Origin: Noviluteimonas gilva
GTDB lineage: Bacteria > Pseudomonadota > Gammaproteobacteria > Xanthomonadales > Xanthomonadaceae
Length of the DNA stretch: 64,000 bases
NCBI RefSeq assembly: GCF_009740395.1
Contig: NZ_WOXT01000001.1
Span: 988,464 to 1,052,463 of the forward strand
Direction of reading: 5' to 3'
In this document: positions 7,826 through 16,345 of the stretch, in pieces
How the letters are laid out: each line of letters starts with the position of its first letter
Position numbering within the stretch: the first letter of the stretch is position 1
Translations under genes and position numbers: made by a program
Notes under the pieces: model-generated
Seen by the model: the letters and a program-made list of their open reading frames with translations, nothing else
Database searches by the model: none
Told to the model about the DNA's origin: nothing

Positions 7826-9040
7826 TTACGGCGCGCGCACGGTGAACCGCTGCGTGGCCAATGTCGAATCGCAGGGTTGCAACGACAGGTGGATGCCGTT
7901 CGCCGCGAGCGTGACGCAACGCTGGTCACCTGCCATCTTGCTGCGCAACTGGCCGGTCTGCATCAGCGCCCAGCGCTGGTTTTCCTGGCCGGAGCACGTT
8001 TGCGAGATGACGCGCGTGCCGTCCCTGTAATGGCCGAACTCGGCGTCCATGCACAGGTCACCGACTTCGATCGCGTCATTCGCGAACCGGAAGACCTGGT
8101 TCGCGCCGCCGTGGCAGGCATGCAGATAGATCAGATGCCCCTTGGCGATGCCACGTTCAACGTCGACGCAACGGCCGTTGACGTCGCTCACGAGCAGCGT
8201 GTCCTGCGTGACGCGCACGTTGCGGACTTCATGGTGGGGCCGCCCATGGTGTTCTGCCCAGAGGCCGAACTGCACGAACTCCGGTATCGTCTTGGTGATC
8301 GGGAGCTGGTGGTAGATCGGTTGCCCGTCGATGGTGACGTCGAGCGTGTAGCCGGCACCATTGCGGTTCGGCGTCACCAGCGCATCAACCGCGCGGACGA
8401 AGCCGGTCGCAACGGCTTCCTCGCGGGTGGTGCAATGCCGTGCATCGATGCGCTCCCCGTGCCAGGTGTTGTAGTTGCCGCAGGTCAGCCACATCGGGGC
8501 TTGGTCGCGCGCAACCACCGTGTTGTCGGCGCGCACGATGACGCGATTGAACTTGCTCCAGAATTCGCGGGGACCGGTGCACCCGTCGTAGTACATCCCT
8601 TCGTGGCCCATGCTCACCATGAGCGTCGACGAAGCGCAGTTATAGGACTTGTCCTTCTTGTGCAGCTCCGGTCCCTTCGTCGCGTCGATGAGATGGAACC
8701 CGGCAGTGGCGCCGATATTCTTTCTCGTGTCGTACGACAGGAACTCGTACTGGATGCGAATCGGCAGTTGCGTATCCAGGAGCGTGGAAGATGTCGCATA
8801 AGACATCTGATCCTGGTGTGGCGAGAGCGCCATCAAGCTCACCCAGCCCGTACCGTTCGTCGATGGCGGCGTGGGCACGGCCCCCGACGGGGCCGTCCAG
8901 ATGAGTTCAGAGGACAGTGCCCAACCTTGCGCCGTCGTCGCGTCGGTGAAATCGCCGACGATTTCCTCGGCGGCGGCGGAATTTGCGTACATGGAGAGGA
9001 GGAGCGCGCTCAGGGCGAGCGAACGTTTACAACGCTGCAT
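7826..9040 (-). CDS. Secreted ricin-B (beta-trefoil) lectin-domain protein, paralogue 2
   Basis: A 404-residue paralogue of the downstream gene with signal peptide (SLALSALLLSMYANSAAA), the QMSYATSS/LPIRIQYEFLS block, a middle domain with HEVRNVRVTQDTLLVSD at its end, and a C-terminal trefoil carrying NQRWALMQTG. Cysteine spacing in the trefoil matches paralogue 1. Start ATG at 9040 (MQRCKRSLAL) is favoured by an AAGGA ribosome-binding site nine bases upstream. Sugar-binding role is inferred from the domain; no catalytic domain is evident, so it may act as an adhesin or carbohydrate-coating protein. Confidence 0.78.
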   Translation of the reverse strand: MQRCKRSLALSALLLSMYANSAAAEEIVGDFTDATTAQGWALSSELIWTAPSGAVPTPPSTNGTGWVSLMALSPHQDQMSYATSSTLLDTQLPIRIQYEFLSYDTRKNIGATAGFHLIDATKGPELHKKDKSYNCASSTLMVSMGHEGMYYDGCTGPREFWSKFNRVIVRADNTVVARDQAPMWLTCGNYNTWHGERIDARHCTTREEAVATGFVRAVDALVTPNRNGAGYTLDVTIDGQPIYHQLPITKTIPEFVQFGLWAEHHGRPHHEVRNVRVTQDTLLVSDVNGRCVDVERGIAKGHLIYLHACHGGANQVFRFANDAIEVGDLCMDAEFGHYRDGTRVISQTCSGQENQRWALMQTGQLRSKMAGDQRCVTLAANGIHLSLQPCDSTLATQRFTVRAP

Positions 9041-9151
9041 TCGGAAAAATCCTTCAATGACGCGGAGTGCGTCGCGCGGCACGATGTCGGACCCGTCGCC
9101 TCCGGCCTACGCGAAGCCTCTACATCCCATGCCGAGCGCAGCGCTTCCGGC

Positions 9152-9181
9152 AAAAAAGAGGCCGCGCAGTGCGCGGCCTCT
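9152..9181 (-). terminator. Rho-independent terminator after lectin gene 3
   Basis: A 10-bp stem GAGGCCGCGC/GCGCGGCCTC with an AGT loop sits next to an A6 run (9152-9157) that becomes a U-tract in the leftward transcript. It follows the stop of the gene ending at 9219. Confidence 0.85.
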
Positions 9182-9218
9182 CATGGCATTCGTCAGCACG
9201 AACCGTACCTGCCCGACC

Positions 9219-9821
9219 TCAGGGCGCCATCGTCAGGAACTGCTGCTGCACATGGCCACCCGGGAAGCACGGCTCGATCTTGACGCCGTCCTCGCTCACG
9301 TCGTCGTACACGGTCAGACACCCACCCATCCCGCTGTTTCTGCGAATCGCGCCGTCGCCCTCGCGCACCCAGCGTTGATTCTCTCCACCGTTGCATGCCG
9401 CCGCCATGACATGCGGGCCACCCGCGACGCGCGTGGCATCGAGGCAGCGACCGTCGATTTCCAGGCGCTCGCCTGCGCGGCGAAATACCTGGCTTCCATC
9501 GTCGCGACACGTCTCGATCACCAGCGCGTCGTACCCGCCTTCCTTCTTGAGACCAAGGCAGCGCTGGTCGCCGACATTGATCAGCAAGCTGTCCTGCGTC
9601 ACGTAAGTGGCACGAACGACATTGCTGCCGCTCGGGTCCAGCTCGTGCTGCACCTGCACCGGGAAGCGGGGGTCGAGCGTGCCGCCCGTCGTGGAGTAGG
9701 TCACCTGCTGCGTCGCCTGGTTGCCATGCAGCGTGAGGACCTGCGCCGTCGCATGGCCGCTCAATAGGGCGGTCGTCATTGCGAGAGACGCGATGACGGT
9801 GGACTTCTTTGTCGAATTCAT
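9219..9821 (-). CDS. Secreted short ricin-B lectin-domain protein, paralogue 3 (middle domain lost)
   Basis: A 200-residue member of the lectin array. It keeps the signal peptide (SLAMTTALLSGHATA), the QVTYSTTGGTLDPRFPVQVQ block and the complete C-terminal trefoil (YVTQDSLLINVGDQRCLG, NQRWVREGDG), but jumps from the FPVQVQHELDP segment directly to the VVRATYVTQDSLL bridge. Relative to paralogue 1 about 170 residues of the middle domain are missing, cleanly and in frame. A GGAG ribosome-binding site precedes the ATG at 9821. It is likely a minimal secreted trefoil lectin. Confidence 0.8.
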   Translation of the reverse strand: MNSTKKSTVIASLAMTTALLSGHATAQVLTLHGNQATQQVTYSTTGGTLDPRFPVQVQHELDPSGSNVVRATYVTQDSLLINVGDQRCLGLKKEGGYDALVIETCRDDGSQVFRRAGERLEIDGRCLDATRVAGGPHVMAAACNGGENQRWVREGDGAIRRNSGMGGCLTVYDDVSEDGVKIEPCFPGGHVQQQFLTMAP

Positions 9822-9928
9822 CAGTAGCTCCTGTCCTTGGGGGCGCGCATTGCGCCGCCAAAAATGTTGGAGAGGTCCGATGCGTTCGTCAGCGCGAAGC
9901 GTCCCGCAGTCGCGTGCGCAGGAAAGAA

Positions 9929-9952
9929 AACGGGCGGCTTTCGCCGCCCGTT
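9929..9952 (-). terminator. Terminator of the ABC export operon
   Basis: A 10-bp stem AACGGGCGGC/GCCGCCCGTT lies 26 bases past the stop of the last permease gene, with an A-rich flank giving a U-tract on the leftward transcript. Near-identical to the hairpin at 7791. Confidence 0.85.
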
Positions 9953-9977
9953 CGCCTGCAGAGAAATCAGTAGGCGC

Positions 9978-11279
9978 TCAAGCCGCGCGCAACGCCTCCG
10001 TCACCGGCAAGCGCGCCGCACGCAGCGCCGGGAACAAGCCGCCGACCAGGCCGATGCCCAGCGCCCACTTCAACCCCGTCCACAACAACTCCGGCGTGAC
10101 GCGGAACTGGAAGACGACCTGGCTGAAGTTGTTGCCCAACGTCGACACCGTGTGGCCGTTGAACAACAGCCACGCGACCGCCGCGCCGAGCAGGCCGCCG
10201 ATCAGCGCCAGCAACATCGTCTCCAGCATCACCGCCACCACCACCGGCAAGCCGCGGAAGCCGATCGCGCGCATCGTTGCGATCTCGCGTGCACGTCCCG
10301 CAACCGCCGCGTACATGGAGTTGAGCGCACCGAAGATCGCGCCGACCGCCATGATCGTGCCGATCACGACGCCGAGCGCGGTCAGGAACTTCGTCAGGTT
10401 CTCCGATTGCTTGGCGTAGTAGTCGTGCGTCGTCGACACGTCGAGCTTCAGGCGCGGATCGGCGGCGAGCGCGCCGCTCAATTGCTTGAAGCCGTCCTTG
10501 CCGTCGAGTTTCACCGTCACCGACTGGAACGCCTGGCGCTGGTACGCCGGGCCCAGCACGTCGGCGTCGGCCCACAACTCCGATTCGTTCGAATCGCCCG
10601 ATTCGAACACGCCCACGACCGTCCAGATCTGGTTGGCGAGATTGAGTTGCTTGCCGACTTCCAGGCCACGGAACTGTTTCTGCGCACCGCGCCCGACGAC
10701 CATTTCGCGCAGGCCGCCGTTGAACTTGCGGCCTTCGATGATCTTGAGCTTCGGGCGAATCGCCCATGCATCCGGACCCACGCCGCGGAACTGCACGTTG
10801 GTGTCGGTGCCGTCGGCCATGCTCTGCAGGTTGACGACCTGCGAGAGCTCCGGGGATACGATCGGACGATTGTCGGGGCCGCGTGCGATGCCGGCCAGCG
10901 CGGAAATCAGCGGCACCTGGTCGCGTGTGATCACCGAATTGGTTTCCGCCTGCGAACCACCGCGCAGGATGATCGCGGTGTCGGTGCCGCCGGTGTTCGA
11001 CAACGTGGCCTTGAAGCCTTCGCCCATCGCGAGCATCGCCACCAACACGCCGACCACACCGGCGATGCCGACGACGATCACGGCCGACGCGCCCCAGCGT
11101 TGCGGCAAGCCCGCGATGCCGATTCCCGTGGCCGCGCGTGCGAGCGCACCGCTGCGCGTGGTGAACAGCCAGATCGCGACCAGCGCGGCGAGTCCGAGGA
11201 CGCCATACGGCAGGAAGGCCGCCGCGCCCAATACCGCAGCCAGCAGGAGCAGGAGGAGCAGGTTCACAAAGACTTTCAT
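9978..11279 (-). CDS. ABC transporter permease, FtsX/MacB type (second permease)
   Basis: A 433-residue inner-membrane permease. Two hydrophobic segments at the N-terminus are followed by another membrane segment (about 63-85), a large periplasmic MacB-PCD-like domain (about 90-300) and three C-terminal FtsX-type membrane helices (about 305-420) ending in FPALRAARLPVTEALRA, the usual coupling motif. It is the last of four leftward genes (membrane fusion protein, ATPase, permease, permease). Two distinct permease genes suggest a heterodimeric transporter. Substrate is unknown; peptides, lipids or toxic compounds are typical for the family. Confidence 0.88.
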   Translation of the reverse strand: MKVFVNLLLLLLLAAVLGAAAFLPYGVLGLAALVAIWLFTTRSGALARAATGIGIAGLPQRWGASAVIVVGIAGVVGVLVAMLAMGEGFKATLSNTGGTDTAIILRGGSQAETNSVITRDQVPLISALAGIARGPDNRPIVSPELSQVVNLQSMADGTDTNVQFRGVGPDAWAIRPKLKIIEGRKFNGGLREMVVGRGAQKQFRGLEVGKQLNLANQIWTVVGVFESGDSNESELWADADVLGPAYQRQAFQSVTVKLDGKDGFKQLSGALAADPRLKLDVSTTHDYYAKQSENLTKFLTALGVVIGTIMAVGAIFGALNSMYAAVAGRAREIATMRAIGFRGLPVVVAVMLETMLLALIGGLLGAAVAWLLFNGHTVSTLGNNFSQVVFQFRVTPELLWTGLKWALGIGLVGGLFPALRAARLPVTEALRAA

Positions 11280-11289
11280 GTGGGTCTCC

Positions 11290-12450
11290 TCAGCGGCCCG
11301 CGAGGGCGTCGACGATGTTCAGGCGCATCGCGCGCAACGCCGGCAACAAACCGGACAGCACGCCGAACACCAGCATGAGCACCAGGCCCGTGATCCAGCT
11401 TTCGGCCGGCAGCGACTGCGGCAACTGGATGAAGCCACCGCTGCCCTTCGTCGTCGCGATCATCGCCAGCGGCGCGAGCGCCAGGCCGATCACCGCACCG
11501 ATGGCGACGAGCAACACAGACTCGCCCAGCACCAGCATCAGCACGCTGCGGTTGGTGAAGCCGATCGTCTTGAGCACCGCGAGTTCCGGGATGCGTTCGC
11601 GCACCGCCTGCGCCATCGTGTTGCCGGTCAGCAGCAACAGCGTGAAGAACACCGCGCCCATGATGCCGCTGACGATCATGCCGATGTCGGCGATCTGCTT
11701 GATGAAGGCCTGGTTGAACGCTTCCTCGGTTTGCGTCTTCGTCTCGTGATCGGAGTTGGCCGAGAGTTTGTCGATCGCCTTGGAGACGCGGTCGGCGCTC
11801 TTCGCATCGTCGAGTTGCACGATGTACCAGCCCACGCGGCCCTTGACGTAATCGTTGGACTCGTCGAAGTAGTTCCAGTGGAACAACATCACCGCTTCTT
11901 CGCCCTTTCGCTTTTCATCGGCGACGCGGAAGATGCCGTCGAGCTTGAAGGTCCAGTCGTTGCTGCCCTTGGTCGGGAAGATCGTCGCCTGCAGCGGAAT
12001 CGTGTCGCCGACCTTCCAGCCGAATTTCTTCGCGAGCGATTCGCCCACGACCGCGCCGACGCGATCGGCTTCCCACGCCTTGCGCTGGTCGGCCGGAAGC
12101 ACGTACTCGGGATACAGATCGAGATAACCCGGGCCCACCGAGAAGTTCGGGAAGAAGTTCTCCGGCTTCTGGTAGATGCCGCCGAACCACGCCGCGTACG
12201 AGGATTGCTTCACCCCGTCGATGGAGCGGATCTGCGAATCCAGGCTGTACGGCAGCATCTGCGTCAGCGACAGGCGCGAGGACGCGATCATGCGGTTGGC
12301 ACCGCTGACGCTGCCGCCGGAATTGAAGGCGACGCGCACCGAATCCAACATGCCGAACAGGAAGAACGCCGTCATCACCGAGAACAGGGTGAGGAACGTG
12401 CGTGTCTTGGAGCGGAACAAGGCCGCCCAGATCAGGTGGAAATATTTCAT
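11290..12450 (-). CDS. ABC transporter permease, FtsX/MacB type (first permease)
   Basis: A 386-residue permease with one N-terminal membrane helix (FLTLFSVMTAFFLFGM), a periplasmic domain (about 40-255) and three C-terminal helices. The RERIPELAVLKTIGFTNRSV segment and the LLPALRAMRLNIVDAL end are FtsX-family signatures. It lies 10 bases upstream of the second permease gene and 16 bases downstream of the ATPase gene, so all are cotranscribed. It differs in sequence from its neighbour, consistent with a heteromeric membrane unit. Confidence 0.88.
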   Translation of the reverse strand: MKYFHLIWAALFRSKTRTFLTLFSVMTAFFLFGMLDSVRVAFNSGGSVSGANRMIASSRLSLTQMLPYSLDSQIRSIDGVKQSSYAAWFGGIYQKPENFFPNFSVGPGYLDLYPEYVLPADQRKAWEADRVGAVVGESLAKKFGWKVGDTIPLQATIFPTKGSNDWTFKLDGIFRVADEKRKGEEAVMLFHWNYFDESNDYVKGRVGWYIVQLDDAKSADRVSKAIDKLSANSDHETKTQTEEAFNQAFIKQIADIGMIVSGIMGAVFFTLLLLTGNTMAQAVRERIPELAVLKTIGFTNRSVLMLVLGESVLLVAIGAVIGLALAPLAMIATTKGSGGFIQLPQSLPAESWITGLVLMLVFGVLSGLLPALRAMRLNIVDALAGR

Positions 12451-12466
12451 CGCTGGCCTCCGGCGA

Positions 12467-13156
12467 TCAAGCGTGGACGGCTTGTTCGACGAGGTTGCCC
12501 TTGTCGAGGTGCAGCGTGTGCGTGGCGTATTCGGCCGCCTTGGGATCGTGCGTCACCATCACGATCGTCTTGTTGTGATCGCGATTGAGCATCTGCAGCA
12601 AGCCGAGGATTTCTTCGGCCGATGCGCGGTCCAGGTCGCCGGTGGGTTCGTCGCAGATCAGCAGCGTGGGGTCGGACACGATCGCGCGTGCGATCGCGAC
12701 GCGCTGCTGCTGGCCGCCGGAGAGTTCGGACGGACGATGCTTGCCGCGATCCTTCAGCCCGACCAGTTCCAGCGCGATCTCTGCGTTGCGCTTGCGCTGC
12801 GCGGACGACAACTTCGTCAGCAACAGCGGCAGTTCGACATTCTTCTGCGCGGTGAGCGTCGGCATCAGGTTGTAGAACTGGAAGACGAAGCCGACGTGGT
12901 TGCTGCGCCAGTTCGACAACTGCCCGGAGGCGAGTTGGTCGATGCGCTGATCGCCCACCTTGATTTCGCCGCCCGACGGCGTGTCGAGCCCGCCGATGAG
13001 ATTCAGCAGCGTGGTCTTGCCCGAGCCCGACGGCCCCATCAGCGCGACGAAATCGCCCTCGTCGATATCCAGGTTCAGGCCATGCAGGACGTCGACGGTC
13101 TCCGGACCGCGGCGGTACTTCTTGTGCAGGTTGCGGATGCTGACGAGGGTGGACAT
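12467..13156 (-). CDS. ABC transporter ATP-binding protein, LolD/MacB type
   Basis: A 229-residue stand-alone nucleotide-binding protein. It has Walker [13 protein letters not shown] (about residues 40-51), Q-loop in [12 protein letters not shown], signature [14 protein letters not shown] (about 145-158), Walker [13 protein letters not shown] and the H-loop in [12 protein letters not shown]. This is the subclass that powers FtsX-type permeases by mechanotransmission. Gene order with a membrane fusion protein upstream and two permeases downstream defines a tripartite exporter. Confidence 0.93.
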   Translation of the reverse strand: MSTLVSIRNLHKKYRRGPETVDVLHGLNLDIDEGDFVALMGPSGSGKTTLLNLIGGLDTPSGGEIKVGDQRIDQLASGQLSNWRSNHVGFVFQFYNLMPTLTAQKNVELPLLLTKLSSAQRKRNAEIALELVGLKDRGKHRPSELSGGQQQRVAIARAIVSDPTLLICDEPTGDLDRASAEEILGLLQMLNRDHNKTIVMVTHDPKAAEYATHTLHLDKGNLVEQAVHA

Positions 13157-13188
13157 GCGAACTCCGGGGGGTGTGTGCGGATGGGGAG

Positions 13189-14439
13189 TTACTGCGCTTG
13201 AGATTGCTTCTGCTTGATGCGGCCGCCATCGACGAGCGATTCGGGCGGCGCGAGCACGATGGTGTCGCCGCCGCTCAAGCCATCGACGATCTCGCGATCA
13301 TCGCCGAGCGTGCGGCCGAGTTTGACCGCGCGCTGTTGCACCTTGTCCTCGGCGACGACGAACACGACGTCGTTGCCGCCGCGATCGACGATCGCGCTCG
13401 ACGGCGCGAGCACCGTCGGCTTGCGCGGCGCGGCGTCCTTGGGCGGCGCGGTTTCCAGGAAGCTCACGCGCGCGCCCATGTCGGGCACGATGCGCGCGTC
13501 CTTCTGGTCCATGCCCACGCGCACCTTCACCGTGGCCTTGCCGCGGTCGGCGGCGGGGATGATCGCGATGACCTTGCCGGGGATCTTCCAATCCGGATAC
13601 GCGTTGAGCATCGTCTGCGTGGGCATGCCCGGCTTCACGCGGCCGATGAAGGCTTCGCCGACTTCGACTTCCACTTCCAGCGAATCCATGTCGACGATCG
13701 TGCCGATGCCCGTGCGCGTGTAACCACCGCCGGCCGAGAGCGGCGACACGATTTCGCCCGGCTGCGCGGCCTTGGCGATCACGATGCCCGCGAACGGCGC
13801 GCGCACGATGGTGTTGTCGACGCTCAGGTCGGCGATGCGCAGGCGATCGCCCGCCACGCGCGCATTGCGCTGCGCGGTCGTCAGCTGCGCCCGCAAGGCA
13901 TCGCGCTCGGCGACGGCCTGGTCGAACTGCGATTTCGCGACGAGCTGTTGCGTCACCAATCCGTTGAGACGCACGACGTTGGCTTCGGCTTCCTTGAGCT
14001 GCGCCTGCACCATGCCGATCTGGCTTTGCGCGGCGCCGACCTGCGAGGACATGAGCGTGCGTTCGGCGTCGGCGTCGATCGGATCGAGCGTCGCCATGAC
14101 CTGGCCGGCCTCGACGTGCATACCTTCTTCGATCTTGATCTCGCGCACCTTGCCGGTGATCTTCGCCGACACCGTCGCCATGCGACGCGCGACGATGTAA
14201 CCGGTCGCATCGAGCACCGTGGCGGCGCCGCTGCCGTTCGCGCCGCCGACGGACGTGACCTGCGCGGTTTCCACTTCCGTCGCCTTGTCGCGGCCGAGTA
14301 CGACCCACGCGCCGAGGATGACGGCGAGCAGGCCCGCGCCGATCGCGATGAACACCCACCGCTTGTTCCCGTCGCGTGCAGGCGGCGGTGCGCTGCGGTC
14401 GATGCGCAATTCCTTCAACAGGTCGGCAGAAGCGGGCAT
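13189..14439 (-). CDS. Efflux RND/ABC periplasmic adaptor (membrane fusion) protein, HlyD/MacA type
   Basis: A 416-residue adaptor: a single N-terminal membrane anchor (VFIAIGAGLLAVILGAWVVL, about 32-51), lipoyl halves around GKVREIKIEEGMHVEAGQVM and IVRAPFAGIVIAKAAQPGEIV, an intervening alpha-hairpin coiled coil, then beta-barrel and membrane-proximal domains. It bridges the FtsX-type permeases and an outer-membrane channel not encoded here. It is the first gene of the leftward operon; start at 14439 gives a natural cytoplasmic N-terminus. The 193-base gap to the divergent ABC-2 operon should contain promoters for both directions. Confidence 0.92.
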   Translation of the reverse strand: MPASADLLKELRIDRSAPPPARDGNKRWVFIAIGAGLLAVILGAWVVLGRDKATEVETAQVTSVGGANGSGAATVLDATGYIVARRMATVSAKITGKVREIKIEEGMHVEAGQVMATLDPIDADAERTLMSSQVGAAQSQIGMVQAQLKEAEANVVRLNGLVTQQLVAKSQFDQAVAERDALRAQLTTAQRNARVAGDRLRIADLSVDNTIVRAPFAGIVIAKAAQPGEIVSPLSAGGGYTRTGIGTIVDMDSLEVEVEVGEAFIGRVKPGMPTQTMLNAYPDWKIPGKVIAIIPAADRGKATVKVRVGMDQKDARIVPDMGARVSFLETAPPKDAAPRKPTVLAPSSAIVDRGGNDVVFVVAEDKVQQRAVKLGRTLGDDREIVDGLSGGDTIVLAPPESLVDGGRIKQKQSQAQ

Positions 14440-14632
14440 GGTGGACCTTGGACGGGGGGAGGCGCCTAGTGTGACCAAGCGGGCAGGCGGATGCCATTCA
14501 ACGGGGCGCAGCGTACGAAAGGCCGACCCCGGGCGCACCTGACGCCTGTCATGTGCTTTCCATGAAGGTCCGGACTACGACGCGGGCCGGTGCGGGCGCA
14601 GCATCCTGCCCACAACCACCCGGAGCTTCGAC

Positions 14633-15547
14633 ATGTCCAGCTTTGAGGCCGCCCTCGCGCGCCTGCACCAGGCAAGCAAGTCCTACGGCAAGGTGCGCGC
14701 GCTGGACGGCGTGGACCTGACGCTGCGCGGCGGCGAACTGCTTGCGCTGCTTGGCCCCAACGGCGCGGGCAAAACCACCGCGATTGGCCTCCTCCTGGGA
14801 TTGCTGCGCGCCGACAGCGGCACGGTCGAACTGTTCGGCCAGGATCCGCAGGACATCGCCGCGCGCCGCCACATCGGCGTGATGCTGCAGGACGCGCAAC
14901 TGCCGGCGACCCTGCGCGTGGGCGAACTCATTCGCCTGGCCGCCAGCTATTACCCGACGCCGCGCAGTGTGCAGGAAAGCGCGGACCTCGCGGGCGTCGC
15001 CGATCTGTTGAAGCGACCGTACGGCAAGTTGTCCGGTGGCCAGCAGCGTCGCGTGCAATTTGCGCTCGCGCTGTGCGGCCGACCGAAGCTGCTGTTCCTC
15101 GACGAACCGACCGTCGGCATGGACATCGAAGCGCGCCAGAAACTGTGGTCCGCGATCCGCCATCTCGTCGCCGAAGGCAACGGCGTGGTCCTCACGACGC
15201 ATTACCTCGAAGAAGCCGAAGCGCTCGCCGACCGCGTGTGCGTGATGGCGAAGGGCCGCGTGATCAGCGAGGGCAGCGTCGATGCCCTGCGCGCGCGCGT
15301 GTCGATGAAGCGCGTGCGTTGCGCCACGCAACTGCCGATCGAAATCATCCAAGCCTGGCCGGGCGTCGTGGAGATCGAACGCGAAGGCGATCGCCTGTGT
15401 ATCAGCACCGAGCACGCCGAGGGCGTCGTGCGTCGCCTGCTCGCACTCGATGCCGAACTCAGTGGCCTGGAAGTGCGCGCCGCCGGCTTGGCCGAAGCGT
15501 TCACCGAACTCACCCGCGACGATGCCGCCTTGAAGGAGGCTGCGTGA
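14633..15547 (+). CDS. ABC-2 type transporter ATP-binding protein
   Basis: A 304-residue ATPase of the DrrA/CcmA-like group. Walker A is GPNGAGKTTA, the signature LSGGQQRRVQFALAL and Walker B LLFLDEPTVGMD, followed by an H-loop in TTHYLEEAEALADR. The roughly 80-residue C-terminal extension is typical of DrrA-like exporters. The stop overlaps the start of the permease gene (TGATG). The operon continues with a histidine kinase and a response regulator, a layout common for membrane-stress or antibiotic-responsive exporters. Confidence 0.93.
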   Translation: MSSFEAALARLHQASKSYGKVRALDGVDLTLRGGELLALLGPNGAGKTTAIGLLLGLLRADSGTVELFGQDPQDIAARRHIGVMLQDAQLPATLRVGELIRLAASYYPTPRSVQESADLAGVADLLKRPYGKLSGGQQRRVQFALALCGRPKLLFLDEPTVGMDIEARQKLWSAIRHLVAEGNGVVLTTHYLEEAEALADRVCVMAKGRVISEGSVDALRARVSMKRVRCATQLPIEIIQAWPGVVEIEREGDRLCISTEHAEGVVRRLLALDAELSGLEVRAAGLAEAFTELTRDDAALKEAA

Positions 15548-16335
15548 TGACTGACCTGTCGATCCTCGCCGAACGCCCGCGCATCGCGCCGATGCCGCGC
15601 GCCCGCGTGTTCAACGCCTACCTGCAGGAGATGCGCGCCGAATGCCTGCGCTACCTGCGCAACCCGGGATTCATGTTGCCCACGCTGTTGTTTCCGACGG
15701 TGTTTTACCTGATGTTCGGCGTGTTCCTCGCGCGCCCCGGCAGCGAAGCCGGGCGTTACCTGCTCGCCGCGTACGGCACGTTCGGCGTGATGGCGCCGGG
15801 CCTGTTCGGTTTCGGTGTATCGCTGGCGATGGAGCGCGAGAACGGCCTGCTTACGCTCAAGCGCGCGATGCCGATGCCGCAGTACGCGTATCTGGTCGGC
15901 AAGATGGTCATGGCCATGGGTGTCGCGGCGGGTGTGCTGACGCTGCTGGTGTTGCTGGCGGTGTTCGTCGCGCACGTGCCGGTCACCGGCGCGCAGATCG
16001 CCGCGCTGTATTTGTCGAACGTGCCGGGTGTGTTGCCGTTCTGTGCGTTGGGCCTGCTGCTCGGCACGCTGGTGAAGGGGCAGGGCGCGCCTGCGGTCAT
16101 CAACATGTTGTACCTGCCGATGGCGTTCCTCTCGGGCCTGTGGTTCCCGGTGACGAGCCTGCCGAAGGCGATGCAGTCGATCGCGCCCGCGCTTCCGAGC
16201 TTCCACCTCAACGCGCTCGCGCTGGACGCGGTCGACATCGTGCAGGTCAATCCCTGGCCGCACATCGCGATCCTGGCCGCCTTCACCGTCGGCGTGCTGT
16301 GGCTCGCGGCGCGGCGCCTGCGCAAGGTCGGCTAG
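15547..16335 (+). CDS. ABC-2 type transporter permease
   Basis: A 262-residue inner-membrane permease with about six hydrophobic segments, starting with a cytoplasmic ECLRYLRNPGFMLPTLLFP lead-in typical of ABC-2 permeases and a MERENGLLTLKRAMPMP conserved loop. The AFLSGLWFPVTSLPKAMQ segment in the second half is a family hallmark. It overlaps the ATPase gene by one base pair of codons and is 10 bases from the kinase gene. Function: efflux of an unidentified compound or lipid remodelling. Confidence 0.92.
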   Translation: MTDLSILAERPRIAPMPRARVFNAYLQEMRAECLRYLRNPGFMLPTLLFPTVFYLMFGVFLARPGSEAGRYLLAAYGTFGVMAPGLFGFGVSLAMERENGLLTLKRAMPMPQYAYLVGKMVMAMGVAAGVLTLLVLLAVFVAHVPVTGAQIAALYLSNVPGVLPFCALGLLLGTLVKGQGAPAVINMLYLPMAFLSGLWFPVTSLPKAMQSIAPALPSFHLNALALDAVDIVQVNPWPHIAILAAFTVGVLWLAARRLRKVG

Positions 16336-16345
16336 CATTCGCGCA

